Positions 47,765-59,398 of a DNA stretch of 64,000 bases are shown piece by piece. Position 1 is the first letter of the stretch; the number at the start of each line of letters is the position of its first letter. The position numbers and the translations under genes are program-made. The stretch comes from Syntrophomonas sp. (lineage in GTDB: Bacteria > Bacillota > Syntrophomonadia > Syntrophomonadales > Syntrophomonadaceae): contig JAENZE010000008.1 in the NCBI GenBank assembly GCA_016841425.1, forward strand, positions 62,001-126,000, in the 5' to 3' direction. The notes beneath the pieces were generated by a model that was given only the letters and a program-made list of their open reading frames with translations, ran no database searches and was not told the origin of the DNA.

Positions 47765-48760
47765 TCAATCTAATCTTAACTTGATTCGGTTGTCTTTGAA
47801 AAGCGGTTTTTTATCCAGATGGTGGTCGGCGGTAATATGTCGTATAGTACCGGAGGCACTTCTCATTACCAGAGTTTCTGTGACTGCCCGTCGTTTATGA
47901 TACCTGACCCCCTTGAGCAAAAAGGAATCAGTGATGCCGGTTGCCACAAATATTACATCATCAGATTTTATTAGTTCATCAATGGTAAAAAGTTTATCAA
48001 CATCGTCTATCCCCATTTGGTGACATCTGCGAATCTCTTCATCAGCTTCTTTTCCTTCCGGACAAAGGCGAGCTTGAAAATCCCCCCCCATACACTTTAA
48101 GGCGGCTGCAGTTATAACACCTTCGGGTGCCCCGCCAATACCCATCAATATATCAACCCCGGAATCATCATAAGCTGCTGCCACCCCCGGGGATACGTCA
48201 CCGTCATTTATCAGCTTGATTCTAGCCCCTGCTCTCCTTACTTCTTCGATAATATATTCATGTCGGGGCCTATCTAGTATAACTACGGTTATTTCACTGA
48301 TCAATTTATGTAAGGCCTTCGCTGCTTGCTGTAAGTTTTCTTTAACTGTGGCATCCAGAAAAACTCGTCCTTTACATTCTGGCCCTACTGCAATTTTGTT
48401 CATATACATATCTGGAGCGTGTAATACCGTACCTCTCGGTGCTGCTGCCAGTACTGCGATTGCCCCTGTGCCACCTTTGGCAACAATATTAGTGCCTTCT
48501 AATGGATCAACGGCAATATCGACTTCTGGGGGTACCCCTATACCTACTCTTTCACCAATAAAAAGCATAGGGGCTTCATCCATTTCTCCCTCTCCTATAA
48601 CCACCACTCCGTTAATTGAGACTGTATCGAACATCACTCTCATGGCAGTTACTGCTGCATCGTCAGCAGCCTCTTTGTCCCCTTTGCCAACCCAACGGGC
48701 AGCAGACAGAGCAGCCGCTTCAGTTACTCTCGCAAACTCAAGCGCTAATTCTCTCTCCAA
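47765..48760 (-). CDS. glpX: class II fructose-1,6-bisphosphatase
   Basis: Gluconeogenic phosphatase, 331 aa. GlpX signatures: ADDAAVTAMR, GEGEMDEAPMLFIGE, DIAVDPLEGTNIVAKG, GIGGAPEGVITAAALKCMGG and the C-terminal ATGITDSFLLKGVRY. The start is TTG with GGAGGG upstream. Lies in the rho-glpX-tal-fba cluster, same order as Bacillus without the second murA. Confidence 0.95.
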   Translation of the reverse strand: MERELALEFARVTEAAALSAARWVGKGDKEAADDAAVTAMRVMFDTVSINGVVVIGEGEMDEAPMLFIGERVGIGVPPEVDIAVDPLEGTNIVAKGGTGAIAVLAAAPRGTVLHAPDMYMNKIAVGPECKGRVFLDATVKENLQQAAKALHKLISEITVVILDRPRHEYIIEEVRRAGARIKLINDGDVSPGVAAAYDDSGVDILMGIGGAPEGVITAAALKCMGGDFQARLCPEGKEADEEIRRCHQMGIDDVDKLFTIDELIKSDDVIFVATGITDSFLLKGVRYHKRRAVTETLVMRSASGTIRHITADHHLDKKPLFKDNRIKLRLD

Positions 48761-48781
48761 TACTAAACCCTCCGTTCCTGA

Positions 48782-49423
48782 TTAAAAAACCTGGTTCCAA
48801 TCATTGATAAATCTTTCGATACCTGCATCGGTCAGCGGATGTTTTATCATCTGTTTAATTATATTGTAAGGTATGGTGGCAATATGGGAGCCTCTTTTTG
48901 CACATTCAACCACATGCATAGGGTGTCTAATACTGGCAGATATGACTTCCGTAGCAAAAGAATACTGATCGAATACGGTAATAATATCTTCCAGAAGTGT
49001 CATCCCGCTGTTGCCAACATCATCAACTCTCCCCAAGAAGGGGCTGACGAAGGCAGCTCCTGACCTGGCTGCCAGTAAGGCTTGATTGGCAGAGAAAACC
49101 AGGGTGGCATTAGTAGAGATACCCATCCGGTTCAACGCATTAATAGCCTTTAATCCTGTTTCAGTCAGGGGAACTTTGATTACTACATTGGGGTGTATAG
49201 AAGCCAGTTCCTGTCCCTCACTAATCATGGCATCATAATCCATTCCAATAACTTCTGCGCTTATAGGTCCATCTACAATAGCACATATTTCCTTTATAAC
49301 CTCATGGTAATCTCTACCTTCTCTAGCTATCAAAGTAGGATTGGTGGTTACACCATCCAGAAATCCCATGTCGTTGATTTCCTTAATCTCTTCAATATTG
49401 GCAGTATCAATAAATATTCGCAA
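48782..49423 (-). CDS. tal: transaldolase / fructose-6-phosphate aldolase family
   Basis: 213 aa. Small transaldolase type: [33 protein letters not shown] and the Schiff-base Lys in [17 protein letters not shown], plus [18 protein letters not shown]. The TTG at 49423 (MRIFIDTAN) has GGAGG six bases upstream; the ATG six bases before it abuts that site. In the gluconeogenesis/pentose cluster with glpX and fba. Confidence 0.94.
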   Translation of the reverse strand: MRIFIDTANIEEIKEINDMGFLDGVTTNPTLIAREGRDYHEVIKEICAIVDGPISAEVIGMDYDAMISEGQELASIHPNVVIKVPLTETGLKAINALNRMGISTNATLVFSANQALLAARSGAAFVSPFLGRVDDVGNSGMTLLEDIITVFDQYSFATEVISASIRHPMHVVECAKRGSHIATIPYNIIKQMIKHPLTDAGIERFINDWNQVF

Positions 49424-49444
49424 AACCATCCTCCTTTCGATCTA

Positions 49445-49655
49445 GTTAGTACGAAAATAGCTTCTTGGGGATGAAAGCTTAAGGTTAGCGCAGGGGATAA
49501 AGGCGATTCGTTGAGCGGGAACATAACTTGTTTCAGCCCATCAATATAAAGCATCACCAGCTAACTTATATGAAGAAAGTAAGACCGGACCCAAGCGGTC
49601 TTAAGCATTCATCCGTACAATTTTCGTCTGCACTTGTGTCATACAGACATGTTTA
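49445..49655 (+). repeat. copy D of the dispersed inverted-end repeat
   Basis: Full-length single copy, about 211 bp from GTTAGTACGAAAATAGC to CAGACATGTTTA, between fba's stop codon and tal's start. It is in the same orientation as array C and reversed relative to B and E. It adds a physical gap inside the fba-tal transcript. Confidence 0.88.
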
Positions 49656-49670
49656 GTTGTAGTAGTTAAT

Positions 49671-50528
49671 CTACCAGGCTTTTTCCGAACTCCCAAATAC
49701 CCTGATTTTCTGGCGAATAATTTCGATGGTAGCTTCCCGGGCTGGACCTAATATTTGGCGGGGATCTATTTCATCGGGTTTTTCAGCCATCACCCTGCGC
49801 ATAGCTCCTACAAAGGCTTCCCTTATATTAGTATCAATATTAACCTTGCACACACCCAACTTAATAGCCTTTTGTACTGTTTCATCAGGTACTCCGGAGG
49901 ATCCATGCAGTACAATGGGAATACCTACCAGGCGCTTGATTTCTTTCAGACGATCGAAGTCCAATCTGGGTTCGCCCTTATATTGACCATGTGCGGTTCC
50001 AATAGCGACAGCCAGACTCTTGACTCCGGTTTGTTCTACAAAATACCTGGCTTCATCAGGATCAGTATAAAGGGCTTCTTTTTCGCTGACGTGAACATCA
50101 TCCTCGGTACCACCTATTTTTCCCAGTTCAGCTTCAACTGAAACCCCTATCGGATTGGCAATCTCCAACACTTTTCTAGTCATGGCTATATTTTGCTCCA
50201 GGGGCAGCTTGGATCCATCATACATAACTGAGGAAAAACCACTGCGGATACATCTTACCAGTTGATCAAAGTCAGTTCCATGGTCCAGATGCAGAGCTAT
50301 GGGAACTTTACTTGATCTAGCAGCCAACTTGACCATGCCAGTCAAAAAATCTAATCCGGCATATTTTATTGCTCCCTGGCTGGCCTGCATAATAACCGGA
50401 GCATTTTCCTGTTCAGCTGCCATCATAATAGCCTGCACGATTTCCATATTATTCGCATTAAATGCTCCAACTGCATAACCTTCTCGTTCCGCCCTGACCA
50501 GCAGTTCATCTACAGATACGAGTCCCAT
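49671..50528 (-). CDS. fba: class II fructose-bisphosphate aldolase
   Basis: 285 aa. Zinc and substrate residues: VGAFNANNMEIVQAI, IALHLDHGTDFDQ, GFSSVMYDGS, AIGTAHGQYKGEPRLD and PIVLHGSSGVPDE. The ATG at 50528 has AGAGGTG five bases upstream; a GTG three codons earlier overlaps it. Confidence 0.96.
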   Translation of the reverse strand: MGLVSVDELLVRAEREGYAVGAFNANNMEIVQAIMMAAEQENAPVIMQASQGAIKYAGLDFLTGMVKLAARSSKVPIALHLDHGTDFDQLVRCIRSGFSSVMYDGSKLPLEQNIAMTRKVLEIANPIGVSVEAELGKIGGTEDDVHVSEKEALYTDPDEARYFVEQTGVKSLAVAIGTAHGQYKGEPRLDFDRLKEIKRLVGIPIVLHGSSGVPDETVQKAIKLGVCKVNIDTNIREAFVGAMRRVMAEKPDEIDPRQILGPAREATIEIIRQKIRVFGSSEKAW

Positions 50529-50557
50529 AAAAATCACCTCTTACATATTTAATATAT

Positions 50558-50920
50558 TTATTCACTTGCGAGTTTATTAACAATATCTTTCAAATTCATG
50601 ATATCAAAAGGTTTGGTAACACATTTTTTAACTCCTGCTTCCAGTGCGTTTTTAATAACATCCATTTCACCATAAGCGGTCATCATTATTATGGACATAT
50701 CTTTATGTCCCGACAGAATTTGTTTGGAAGCTTCTAGCCCATTAATATTGGGCATTTTCATGTCCATTAAAATTATGTCCGGTTGGAATTCACTCACTTT
50801 GGATACTGCTTCTCGTCCATCAGCAGCGGTATTTACTATCCAGTTGTCTTTCTTGAACAGCTCTTCCAGCAGCCTTCTGACCCCTTTCTGATCATCAACA
50901 ATTAATATCTTTTTGGGCAT
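50558..50920 (-). CDS. spo0F: single-domain response regulator, Spo0F type
   Basis: 120 aa, receiver domain only. Acidic pocket Asp9-Asp10, phospho-acceptor Asp53 in IILMDMKMP, Thr81 and Lys103 in VTKPF are all intact. Stand-alone receivers next to fba and pyrG are Spo0F in Bacillus, an intermediate in the sporulation phosphorelay. In Clostridia the phosphorelay is often lacking, so the role may differ (inference). Confidence 0.85.
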   Translation of the reverse strand: MPKKILIVDDQKGVRRLLEELFKKDNWIVNTAADGREAVSKVSEFQPDIILMDMKMPNINGLEASKQILSGHKDMSIIMMTAYGEMDVIKNALEAGVKKCVTKPFDIMNLKDIVNKLASE

Positions 50921-50988
50921 GCTCTTCCCCCCTCAGTTTATGCAACAAGTAATTCAAGATACGCAGCCAATATTAAATCTTAATTGAA

Positions 50989-51564
50989 TCATAGTATTCC
51001 AGGTACCACTATTCCTAATAGCAGTACCATCACGAGTATAAGTACTATAAATACTAACCAGGGTAAAATAAATAAAAGCAAGGCCTGCCCGGTTTGAATT
51101 ACCAGTGCCTCTCTAATCCCTATAATTTGCAGTGCCACCACCCATAAAAAAGCAAAAACAGAAATATTTATATTTATATAATTAAAATGGAGTAAAGTCA
51201 CGGCATACTGCAGTGGGGGCCCCAATATTCCCGGAACAGACGCAAATGCCAGACAGGTTAGAATCCCCCTGCCGTTAGCCTGCTTATATATGATTTCACC
51301 CAGCAGATTGTAAATTGCCGCCGATACAGCCAGTACCGACAGGGAAACTAGTAACCCTATGAACAAATATACTCCTATATATCCTTCAGGTAAAGCAGCA
51401 GTAACTCCTCTAGCATTATCCAGACCTATACTGATTATCATATTCCAAACCGCAGCAACCGAAAACGAGATTAGTGCTAAAAGCAGTGGTTTGTTAACAC
51501 CAAGATATTTGAGAGTAGGTGCTGGTTGAAATAAAATTCCGTATATTATTTCAGTAAACGTCAC
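50989..51564 (-). CDS. Yip1-domain membrane protein
   Basis: 191 aa with about five hydrophobic segments. The opening ILFQPAPTLKYLGVNKPLLL and the following regular spans are typical of prokaryotic Yip1-like proteins. Function unknown. It is 15 bp after sppA, and probably belongs to its operon. Confidence 0.75.
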   Translation of the reverse strand: MTFTEIIYGILFQPAPTLKYLGVNKPLLLALISFSVAAVWNMIISIGLDNARGVTAALPEGYIGVYLFIGLLVSLSVLAVSAAIYNLLGEIIYKQANGRGILTCLAFASVPGILGPPLQYAVTLLHFNYININISVFAFLWVVALQIIGIREALVIQTGQALLLFILPWLVFIVLILVMVLLLGIVVPGIL

Positions 51565-51579
51565 CCTTCCAGCCCCCCT

Positions 51580-52500
51580 CTAATAGATGTATTTCAGCAC
51601 CGAATATCCTAAATCAGGCCAACCACCATTGAACAAAAGGCTGGTTGTATTCAGTTTCTTAAAAAACATATCCCAGTATCCCTGGCCATTCAACACCTCT
51701 ATACTGCTGTTATCATCCAAACCTGCAGTCTGCCTGGCTATATCAATTGCATCATAGTAATTACCCAGGCTATCCACTAAACCCATTTCTAAAGCCATAC
51801 GACCTGATAAGACTCGTCCATCAGCAATTTCCAACAATCTATCCTCTTTTATTTTACCTCCTCGGCCACGTCGAACCTGGTCTAAAAATTGCGCATAGGA
51901 GTCATTTACTATTTCCTGCAGAATCTCCCTTTCCGTATCAGTCATATCTCGATAAGAGGATCCAATATCTTTATGCTCAGCGCTTTTTATAACCTCCTGA
52001 CGAAGTCCAACTTTTTCATATAAGCCTTCCACGTTAGTCAGTTCCATAATCACTCCGATACTTCCAGTAAGGGTTCCTCCATTGGCTACAATGTGGTCGC
52101 TGCTGCAGGCAATCCAATATCCTCCAGAAGCACAGACCTCTCCCATAGAGACCACTACCTTCTTTCCGGCAGCTCTTACTTTATCCAGCTCTATTCCAAT
52201 TTCCTGTGAAGCTACTGATGTTCCTCCTGGACTATTTATCCTCAGCAGCAGTACTTTAATATCTCCTCGTTCACCAGCACTTCTTATGGCTTCCATAATA
52301 TTCTCGGAGTCAGCATTAACGGCGGTAATTAAACCCGAGGAACTATCCTCACTGATAACCCCGTTAATCTCTATAACCCCTATGGTATTACCACTGGTAT
52401 GAGCGGTTCGGAAACTTTCCTGCTTAACCTGCCATACCGACAAACCGGCCATGGTTACTAGAAATATGGCCAATAAAACTATTACTAGTTTTTTATGCAT
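51580..52500 (-). CDS. sppA: signal peptide peptidase SppA
   Basis: 306 aa, a membrane-anchored S49 peptidase that degrades leftover signal peptides. One N-terminal span (4-22). The active-site Ser lies in EVCASGGYWIACSSD and the Lys in VIKSAEHKDIGS, giving a Ser/Lys dyad. GTISVIEINGVI is present at the start of the fold. ATG at 52500 has GGGAGGG upstream; the GTG five codons earlier overlaps it. Overlaps alr by 8 bp. Confidence 0.92.
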   Translation of the reverse strand: MHKKLVIVLLAIFLVTMAGLSVWQVKQESFRTAHTSGNTIGVIEINGVISEDSSSGLITAVNADSENIMEAIRSAGERGDIKVLLLRINSPGGTSVASQEIGIELDKVRAAGKKVVVSMGEVCASGGYWIACSSDHIVANGGTLTGSIGVIMELTNVEGLYEKVGLRQEVIKSAEHKDIGSSYRDMTDTEREILQEIVNDSYAQFLDQVRRGRGGKIKEDRLLEIADGRVLSGRMALEMGLVDSLGNYYDAIDIARQTAGLDDNSSIEVLNGQGYWDMFFKKLNTTSLLFNGGWPDLGYSVLKYIY

Positions 52501-53692
52501 ATTCCCTCCCTGCACTAAGTGCTGCTTTATCAGAATTTAATTCATTCTCACTTATTACCTGTTCCTTATAACGATAGAAACGCGGGACAGACTCAGGCAC
52601 CAGAGTCTTCCGCACCGGCACTTCAACCTCATCCCCGACGGCTATGATCTCACCTGGTGAAATCTCCACCATAGCCATTTGCATAAAGACCTTACCCCGA
52701 ACTGGATAGTTTTTACCTTCGATAAGTACCGTTTTACTGAATCTATTAACACCTATATAAGCTAATATGGTCTTAAGTATAATTTTTAGAAGATCAACCA
52801 AACCCGCTGGCTGGTTGCCAACCTCTAGGGCTAGTCCATCTATATAACCTGCTGGTATAACCGCTATACGAGTATCGCTTTTTAATCGGTAGGTTCGATA
52901 ATACCCCAGAGTACTTCCTCTCTTAAGAGTTTTTAAAGATATTACCCGACACTTGAATTTAAATGGATCTCTTAACTTCATATCTCCCTGTACGCCTGCC
53001 GGGTACTGCCCGGCCAACAGAGTGCCCGATCGAACCGCATTCATCTGCATATGTGGATAAAGTATAGCTACCGCGCTATTGGCACAATGCTGCAGGGAGA
53101 AGCTATAACCGCTGACTGCCAGTTGCTCTATAGTGGCAGAGAACAACTCGAACTGCTCCTGGCTGAAACGCGCAGATACTGCTTCGGCCATATGGGTATA
53201 TATCCCCTCCAGGTTAATCAGGGGATTTTCCGACAGTGTATGACATATCTCCAGCGCTTCCCCTACACCCATGCCAAACCGCCCTAAACCGGTTTCAATT
53301 TTCAAGTGTGCTTTTACAGATCTTCTGATTTCCAAAGCTGTCTGGTTAATCAAATTAGCATCGTTTTTCGATGATAAAGTGAGGGTTATATCATGATTAA
53401 CAGCTTCCATAACCTGTGTATTATTGATTAATGGGCTTAACAACAGGATATCAGATCTAATACCGGCTTTTCTAAGCTTTAGGGCTTCTGGCAGATATGT
53501 AACGGCAAAAAAATCAACTCCCTGGCTTTCCAGGATACTAGCGGTACCAGCTGCTCCATGCCCGTAAGCATTAGCCTTAACTACTGCAATAAGTCTCACC
53601 TGCTCCTTCAAAATATATTTTACTTCCTGCAGGTTTTGAATTATCGCCTCTGCGTTTATTTCCACCCATTGGTCGGATGCAGTATAACTCAC
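52493..53692 (-). CDS. alr: alanine racemase
   Basis: PLP enzyme that makes D-alanine for peptidoglycan, 399 aa. The PLP-Lys is in AVVKANAYGHGA (residue about 39) and the N-terminal barrel is clear. The catalytic Tyr in the C-terminal domain aligns with LGYYRTY. The terminal beta region (VRGKVFMQMAMVEI) differs from the usual GRVCMDQ motif, so this is a divergent racemase. Start GTG with GAGGAA, overlapping femX's stop region. Confidence 0.9.
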   Translation of the reverse strand: MSYTASDQWVEINAEAIIQNLQEVKYILKEQVRLIAVVKANAYGHGAAGTASILESQGVDFFAVTYLPEALKLRKAGIRSDILLLSPLINNTQVMEAVNHDITLTLSSKNDANLINQTALEIRRSVKAHLKIETGLGRFGMGVGEALEICHTLSENPLINLEGIYTHMAEAVSARFSQEQFELFSATIEQLAVSGYSFSLQHCANSAVAILYPHMQMNAVRSGTLLAGQYPAGVQGDMKLRDPFKFKCRVISLKTLKRGSTLGYYRTYRLKSDTRIAVIPAGYIDGLALEVGNQPAGLVDLLKIILKTILAYIGVNRFSKTVLIEGKNYPVRGKVFMQMAMVEISPGEIIAVGDEVEVPVRKTLVPESVPRFYRYKEQVISENELNSDKAALSAGREYA

Positions 53693-53694
53693 TT

Positions 53695-54780
53695 TTATTC
53701 CTCCTGGCCCAGGACGGCCTTCTTACCCGACCTGCTTATAGTCTGGTAAAAAGGCATAAAATTATTCCAGAGCCAATAAAACCAGGGCGAATATACTTGA
53801 TCCCATTCTCCCATAAACTCAATCAATTGACCTCCAAAGCCCTTTTTAAAACGGTATAACCCAAATAGAGGATTGCTTTCATCCAGGTCCCCGGAGACTC
53901 CTCGAAAATCATATAAAGAACACCCCATATCCTTAGCCCACTCGATCATAGCCCATTGAATAAGATAATTAGGCATCAAATTTCTTTTGCTGTTGCTGGA
54001 AGCACCATAAAGATACCACACCTTGTTCCCTGTAATCATAGCCAGGGTGGCCGAGATAATCTCTCCTTCGTGCTCGGCGATGAATATCCGGGCGAAATTG
54101 TTTTCCACCATATAATCCCAAATCCACTCAAAATATTCGTAGCCCCGGATTAGAAACTTGTCCCGCTTGGCAGTCTCCAGCAAGATTTCATAAAATATTG
54201 ATAAATCCTCTTTGTCTCTGGCTGGGCGTATTACGACCCCTTTCCTGCCAGCTAAACGTATATTATATCTCCATTTTGAGTGCATTTTTTCCAGCAGTTT
54301 AATTTGGGAAGGGGTGATATCCAATCGAAACACAAATCGGGGTTGGACTCCTTCAAAATTAACCCCGGTTTTATTTTCTTTAAAACCACAATCTATTAAA
54401 ATACTTTTATATCCAGCATTATCATTAATTATATCGGGATCTATTTTGAGAAAAATTGCTCCATGCTCCCGGGCCGCCTTTTTTGCTCCGGCGAAAAGAT
54501 GGGAGTTTAATTCCTGGTTATCCACATCTACTACTGGTCCCCGGGGTGCATAAAAGATGCTCTTGTTCAGCCCCGGTAAAGGCAACTTCCTTTTTAAAAT
54601 AAGCAGGGCACCTCGGATCTCCCCATCTTCTTCCAGTACCAGAGGCAATTTATCCCAACCCATTCCTTCTTTTACCTGTCCCCATTCCCACAATTGCAGA
54701 AAATGTCCTCGGGGATGATGGGATACAAAATGGTCAAATCTGCCTTTCTCTTTTTCATCGATAACCCTGGTGGTGTACAT
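53695..54780 (-). CDS. FemAB-family (FemX-like) aminoacyl transferase
   Basis: 361 aa. Two GNAT-like domains: PRGHFLQLWEWGQVKEGMGW and the RGALLILKRKLP strand pattern, with KIDPDIINDNAGYKSILIDC. FemX/FemAB enzymes add the first amino acid of peptidoglycan cross-bridges from aminoacyl-tRNA. ATG at 54780 has GGGAGCG upstream. Two bp before alr, so wall-precursor genes are grouped. Confidence 0.88.
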   Translation of the reverse strand: MYTTRVIDEKEKGRFDHFVSHHPRGHFLQLWEWGQVKEGMGWDKLPLVLEEDGEIRGALLILKRKLPLPGLNKSIFYAPRGPVVDVDNQELNSHLFAGAKKAAREHGAIFLKIDPDIINDNAGYKSILIDCGFKENKTGVNFEGVQPRFVFRLDITPSQIKLLEKMHSKWRYNIRLAGRKGVVIRPARDKEDLSIFYEILLETAKRDKFLIRGYEYFEWIWDYMVENNFARIFIAEHEGEIISATLAMITGNKVWYLYGASSNSKRNLMPNYLIQWAMIEWAKDMGCSLYDFRGVSGDLDESNPLFGLYRFKKGFGGQLIEFMGEWDQVYSPWFYWLWNNFMPFYQTISRSGKKAVLGQEE

Positions 54781-54988
54781 TGTGTCGCTCCCTTTGTTTT
54801 TATTCACGCTTATTCTTACCATAATAACCCACAGGTATCCACAGAGTCTTTATTGATAAACACTTCTGCTGGCAGAAGTATAAAAGATCACTCGTAACGC
54901 TTCACAGCCAATTAAGAGCTCCTCCAAATATTAAACCCTCCCTTTAGAAGCTGATTGGGAAATAAATATTATATAAAGAAGTATTAAA

Positions 54989-55017
54989 CCAAGGGCGAGA
55001 CCACAGCTCGCCCCTGG

Positions 55018-55019
<2 letters not shown>
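54989..55019 (-). terminator. intrinsic terminator after pyrG
   Basis: ACCAGGGGCGAG and CTCGCCCTTGGT (one G-T pair) make a 12-bp stem on the minus strand followed by TTTAATACTT. It overlaps the pyrG stop region. Confidence 0.78.
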
Positions 55020-56682
<1,663 letters not shown>

Positions 56683-56697
56683 TTACTACTCTTATTC

Positions 56698-57342
56698 CTA
56701 CCTGGTCAACCGACTCGTATAATCCAATACAATTATCTCGTCCTGTTCAGGAAAATTGTCGGCAGTTATTTCCAGGAACGGTTGTTTAATTACTTGATCG
56801 AATTTACAGGTAAATTTCTCCACTGGGTCTAATTCAAAACACAAGTGAGGGGTATTAAAATGCATAGGAATTACTACCGTAGGATGTATAGCCTGTACAA
56901 TTTGGTAAGCTTCGTCTGCATTCACAGTATATACTCCTCCAACTGGCAGCAATAAGATGTCTACCTTTCCTATCATCTTATACTCTTCCGCACTGAGCAA
57001 ATGTCCCAGATCTCCCATATGCAAAAGGTCAATTCCCTCCGTACAGATTTTGTAGACGGTATTAGGCCCTCTCTTCTTCCCCTTTTTATTATCATGATAG
57101 GTAGGAAAGCCTGTGATTTTGAATCCATTGATCTCGAAGTCACCCGTGCCTTTCACCACTACTGGTTGTCCCTTTAAAATACTCACAGCACTGTGATCCC
57201 AGTGCTCATGACTTACTGTAGAGATGTCCACTTCTTCTTCATATACCGGATATCCAAGCTTTTCATCAAATGGATCACTAATCAGTTTTTTCCCACCACT
57301 CTCGATCAAGAAGGAGGCATGTCCTAACCAGCTAATTCTCAT
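56698..57342 (-). CDS. UPF0173 metallo-beta-lactamase fold hydrolase
   Basis: 214 aa. Metal ligands: HASFLIESGGKKLISDPFDE, HEHWDHSAV (HxHxDH), HMGDLGHLL and PMHFNTPH. Family has unknown substrate, probably a metal-dependent hydrolase. GGAGTGATTAG before the ATG. Between pyrG and the rpoE-like gene. Confidence 0.92.
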   Translation of the reverse strand: MRISWLGHASFLIESGGKKLISDPFDEKLGYPVYEEEVDISTVSHEHWDHSAVSILKGQPVVVKGTGDFEINGFKITGFPTYHDNKKGKKRGPNTVYKICTEGIDLLHMGDLGHLLSAEEYKMIGKVDILLLPVGGVYTVNADEAYQIVQAIHPTVVIPMHFNTPHLCFELDPVEKFTCKFDQVIKQPFLEITADNFPEQDEIIVLDYTSRLTR

Positions 57343-57347
57343 GATTA

Positions 57348-57581
57348 CTAATCACTCCCTTTAATCCTTTTCGGGTCCAGATACCAGAATCCATCGCCCT
57401 GGTAAACCAGCCGGTGATCCAGGTTTAAACGCGAAAATATGGCTACCAGAGTCGGTATCTGGCTATCCCTGCCCATTCGGGCAGCAATCTCTTTCAAAAG
57501 ACCCTCATAATACATGGGTTCATGTCCTTCTAAGAGGATCTCAACGGCTAGGTCTGCTTCGGTTTTCTTTTTGTTAAGCAT
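57348..57581 (-). CDS. rpoE: HARE-HTH protein, RNA polymerase delta-like N-terminal domain
   Basis: 77 aa, a HARE-HTH fold (DLAVEILLEGHEPMYYEGL, ARMGRDSQIPTLVAIFSR, FWYLDPKRI). The N-terminal half of Bacillus delta looks alike, and like it this gene lies between argS and pyrG. The usual 80-100-residue acidic tail is absent, so it is a tail-less delta-like protein. AGGAGGT before the ATG. Whether it binds RNA polymerase is inference. Confidence 0.78.
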   Translation of the reverse strand: MLNKKKTEADLAVEILLEGHEPMYYEGLLKEIAARMGRDSQIPTLVAIFSRLNLDHRLVYQGDGFWYLDPKRIKGSD

Positions 57582-57590
57582 ATTTACCTC

Positions 57591-59276
57591 CTACATATAT
57601 TCAGGTGCACTAACACCCAATATCGACAGCGCATTATTTATAGTAATGCCGGTAATCCGCATCAGTAACAGCCTGGCATCCTGCAACCCGGGCTCTACGT
57701 TTATTACCCGGTGGCGATTGTAAAAACTGTGAAATAATCCGGCCAGGTCAAGTACATATCTGGCTATTCGATGGGGAGCCAGAGTCTGAGCCGAAACCCG
57801 AATTTCTTCCGGGAAGTCAGCGATTTTTCTTAACAAAGCGAGTTCCTCAGGCTCCTGCAATAGACTGGTGTCAATGCTGTTTATTTTAGCCATCTCAATT
57901 CCGGCTGCTCCAGCCTGCCGAAAAATGCTGCAGATGCGAGCATGTGCATACTGAACGTAATATACTGGATTATCCTGACTTTGTTCGGCAGCCAGGCGAA
58001 GATCAAAATCCAACTGACTATCCGGGCTCCGCATGACAAAGAAAAAACGGGCTGCATCTTTTCCCAGTTCTTCTATCAGCTCGTCCAGGGCAATAGTAGT
58101 ACCAGTACGTTTAGACATTCGAACCAGGTCTTTTCCCCGATATAACCTTACCAGCTGCATCAATAAAACATCCAGCATATCCCGTTTATATCCCAGGGCT
58201 TCAATAGCATCCTTCATCCGATTAACATGTCCATGATGGTCTGCTCCCCAGACATTTATTACCCAATTAAAACCGCGTTGGAATTTATCCTGGTGATAAG
58301 CAATATCAGCTGCAAAGTAGGTGGGCAAGCCATTAGCGCGCATTACCACGTTATCTTTATCTTCTTCCGAGCTGCTGGTTTTAAACCATAATGCACCTTC
58401 CTGCTCATATATATATCCTTTCTCCTTCAGGGTTTCGATCGTCTGTTGCACAGCCCCGGATTCATGCAGAGTCTTTTCACTATACCAGACATCATATTCA
58501 ATACCGAAGTCCAGCAAGGTTTTCTTGATATAAGCAACTTTCTCTTCCAGGGCATGCTCAATTATCAGTTTTCTTCTCTTCTCCTTTGGTAATTCGGATA
58601 AATTATCTCCGTACTGGCTGATAATATTTCTTACCGTTTGTATTAAATCCTGTCCCGCATATCCGTTTTCTGGGAATTCTATATCATGTCCGGTCAGCTG
58701 GAGATAGCGGGCTTCAAGAGAGTCTCCAAATATTTCAATTTGGTTGCCGGCATCATTGATATAGAACTCTCTTTCAACTTGATAACCATCGTATTTTAAT
58801 ATGTTAGCCAGGGTATCGCCTATTGCTCCACCTCTGGCATTGCCCATATGCAGATTTCCGGTGGGATTTGCACTGACGAACTCTACCTGCACTTTACAAC
58901 GGCGAGCTTCATTATAACCAAAGCGATCTCCCATCTGGTCAACGATAAAAGGAATTTCATAAAGCCACTTGTCATTAAGAAAAATATTAATAAAACCTGG
59001 TCCGGCTATTTCGACCTTTTCCAGCTGCTCTATCTCATTTAAATTCATACCTTTTATTATTATCTCGGCGATCTGGCGAGGTGGCATTTTCGCCTCCCGG
59101 GCCATTATCATAGCTGCGTTACAGGCAAAATCTCCATGCCCCTTTTCCCGAGGTACTTCTATTACAAAATCCGGCACTGACTCAAATTTTATCAGGTCTT
59201 CTTTCCTGGCCAGTATTAGTGCTTCGGTTATGCTGCCGCTTATCAAAACTTTTAATTGCTGAATGGGATTCATCAT
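57591..59276 (-). CDS. argS: arginyl-tRNA synthetase
   Basis: Charges tRNA-Arg, 561 aa. The HIGH-like motif is [12 protein letters not shown], the MSKR loop [12 protein letters not shown], with the C-terminal anticodon-binding helical domain (LPEEL...NRHRVINVE). ATG at 59276 has GAGGAGG three bases upstream; the next codon (59273) is also ATG and may be used. In the rpoE-pyrG neighbourhood. Confidence 0.97.
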   Translation of the reverse strand: MMNPIQQLKVLISGSITEALILARKEDLIKFESVPDFVIEVPREKGHGDFACNAAMIMAREAKMPPRQIAEIIIKGMNLNEIEQLEKVEIAGPGFINIFLNDKWLYEIPFIVDQMGDRFGYNEARRCKVQVEFVSANPTGNLHMGNARGGAIGDTLANILKYDGYQVEREFYINDAGNQIEIFGDSLEARYLQLTGHDIEFPENGYAGQDLIQTVRNIISQYGDNLSELPKEKRRKLIIEHALEEKVAYIKKTLLDFGIEYDVWYSEKTLHESGAVQQTIETLKEKGYIYEQEGALWFKTSSSEEDKDNVVMRANGLPTYFAADIAYHQDKFQRGFNWVINVWGADHHGHVNRMKDAIEALGYKRDMLDVLLMQLVRLYRGKDLVRMSKRTGTTIALDELIEELGKDAARFFFVMRSPDSQLDFDLRLAAEQSQDNPVYYVQYAHARICSIFRQAGAAGIEMAKINSIDTSLLQEPEELALLRKIADFPEEIRVSAQTLAPHRIARYVLDLAGLFHSFYNRHRVINVEPGLQDARLLLMRITGITINNALSILGVSAPEYM

Positions 59277-59398
59277 TTTCCTCCTCGAATTTGCTGCTAA
59301 AACTTATATATATATTTTATCCCATTGTGGGAAAAACTTAAAAAAAGAACTGAATTTTCCTCATTTATTTTTTCAACTAAATTAGGAGGTGTCTTTAA

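Noticed and set aside
52493-53692. Loss of the catalytic Tyr in alanine racemase
   Set aside because: A first look at STLGYYRTY suggested that the Tyr was missing, but ungapped alignment of the flanking TY...AVIPAGY block puts a Tyr at the right position.
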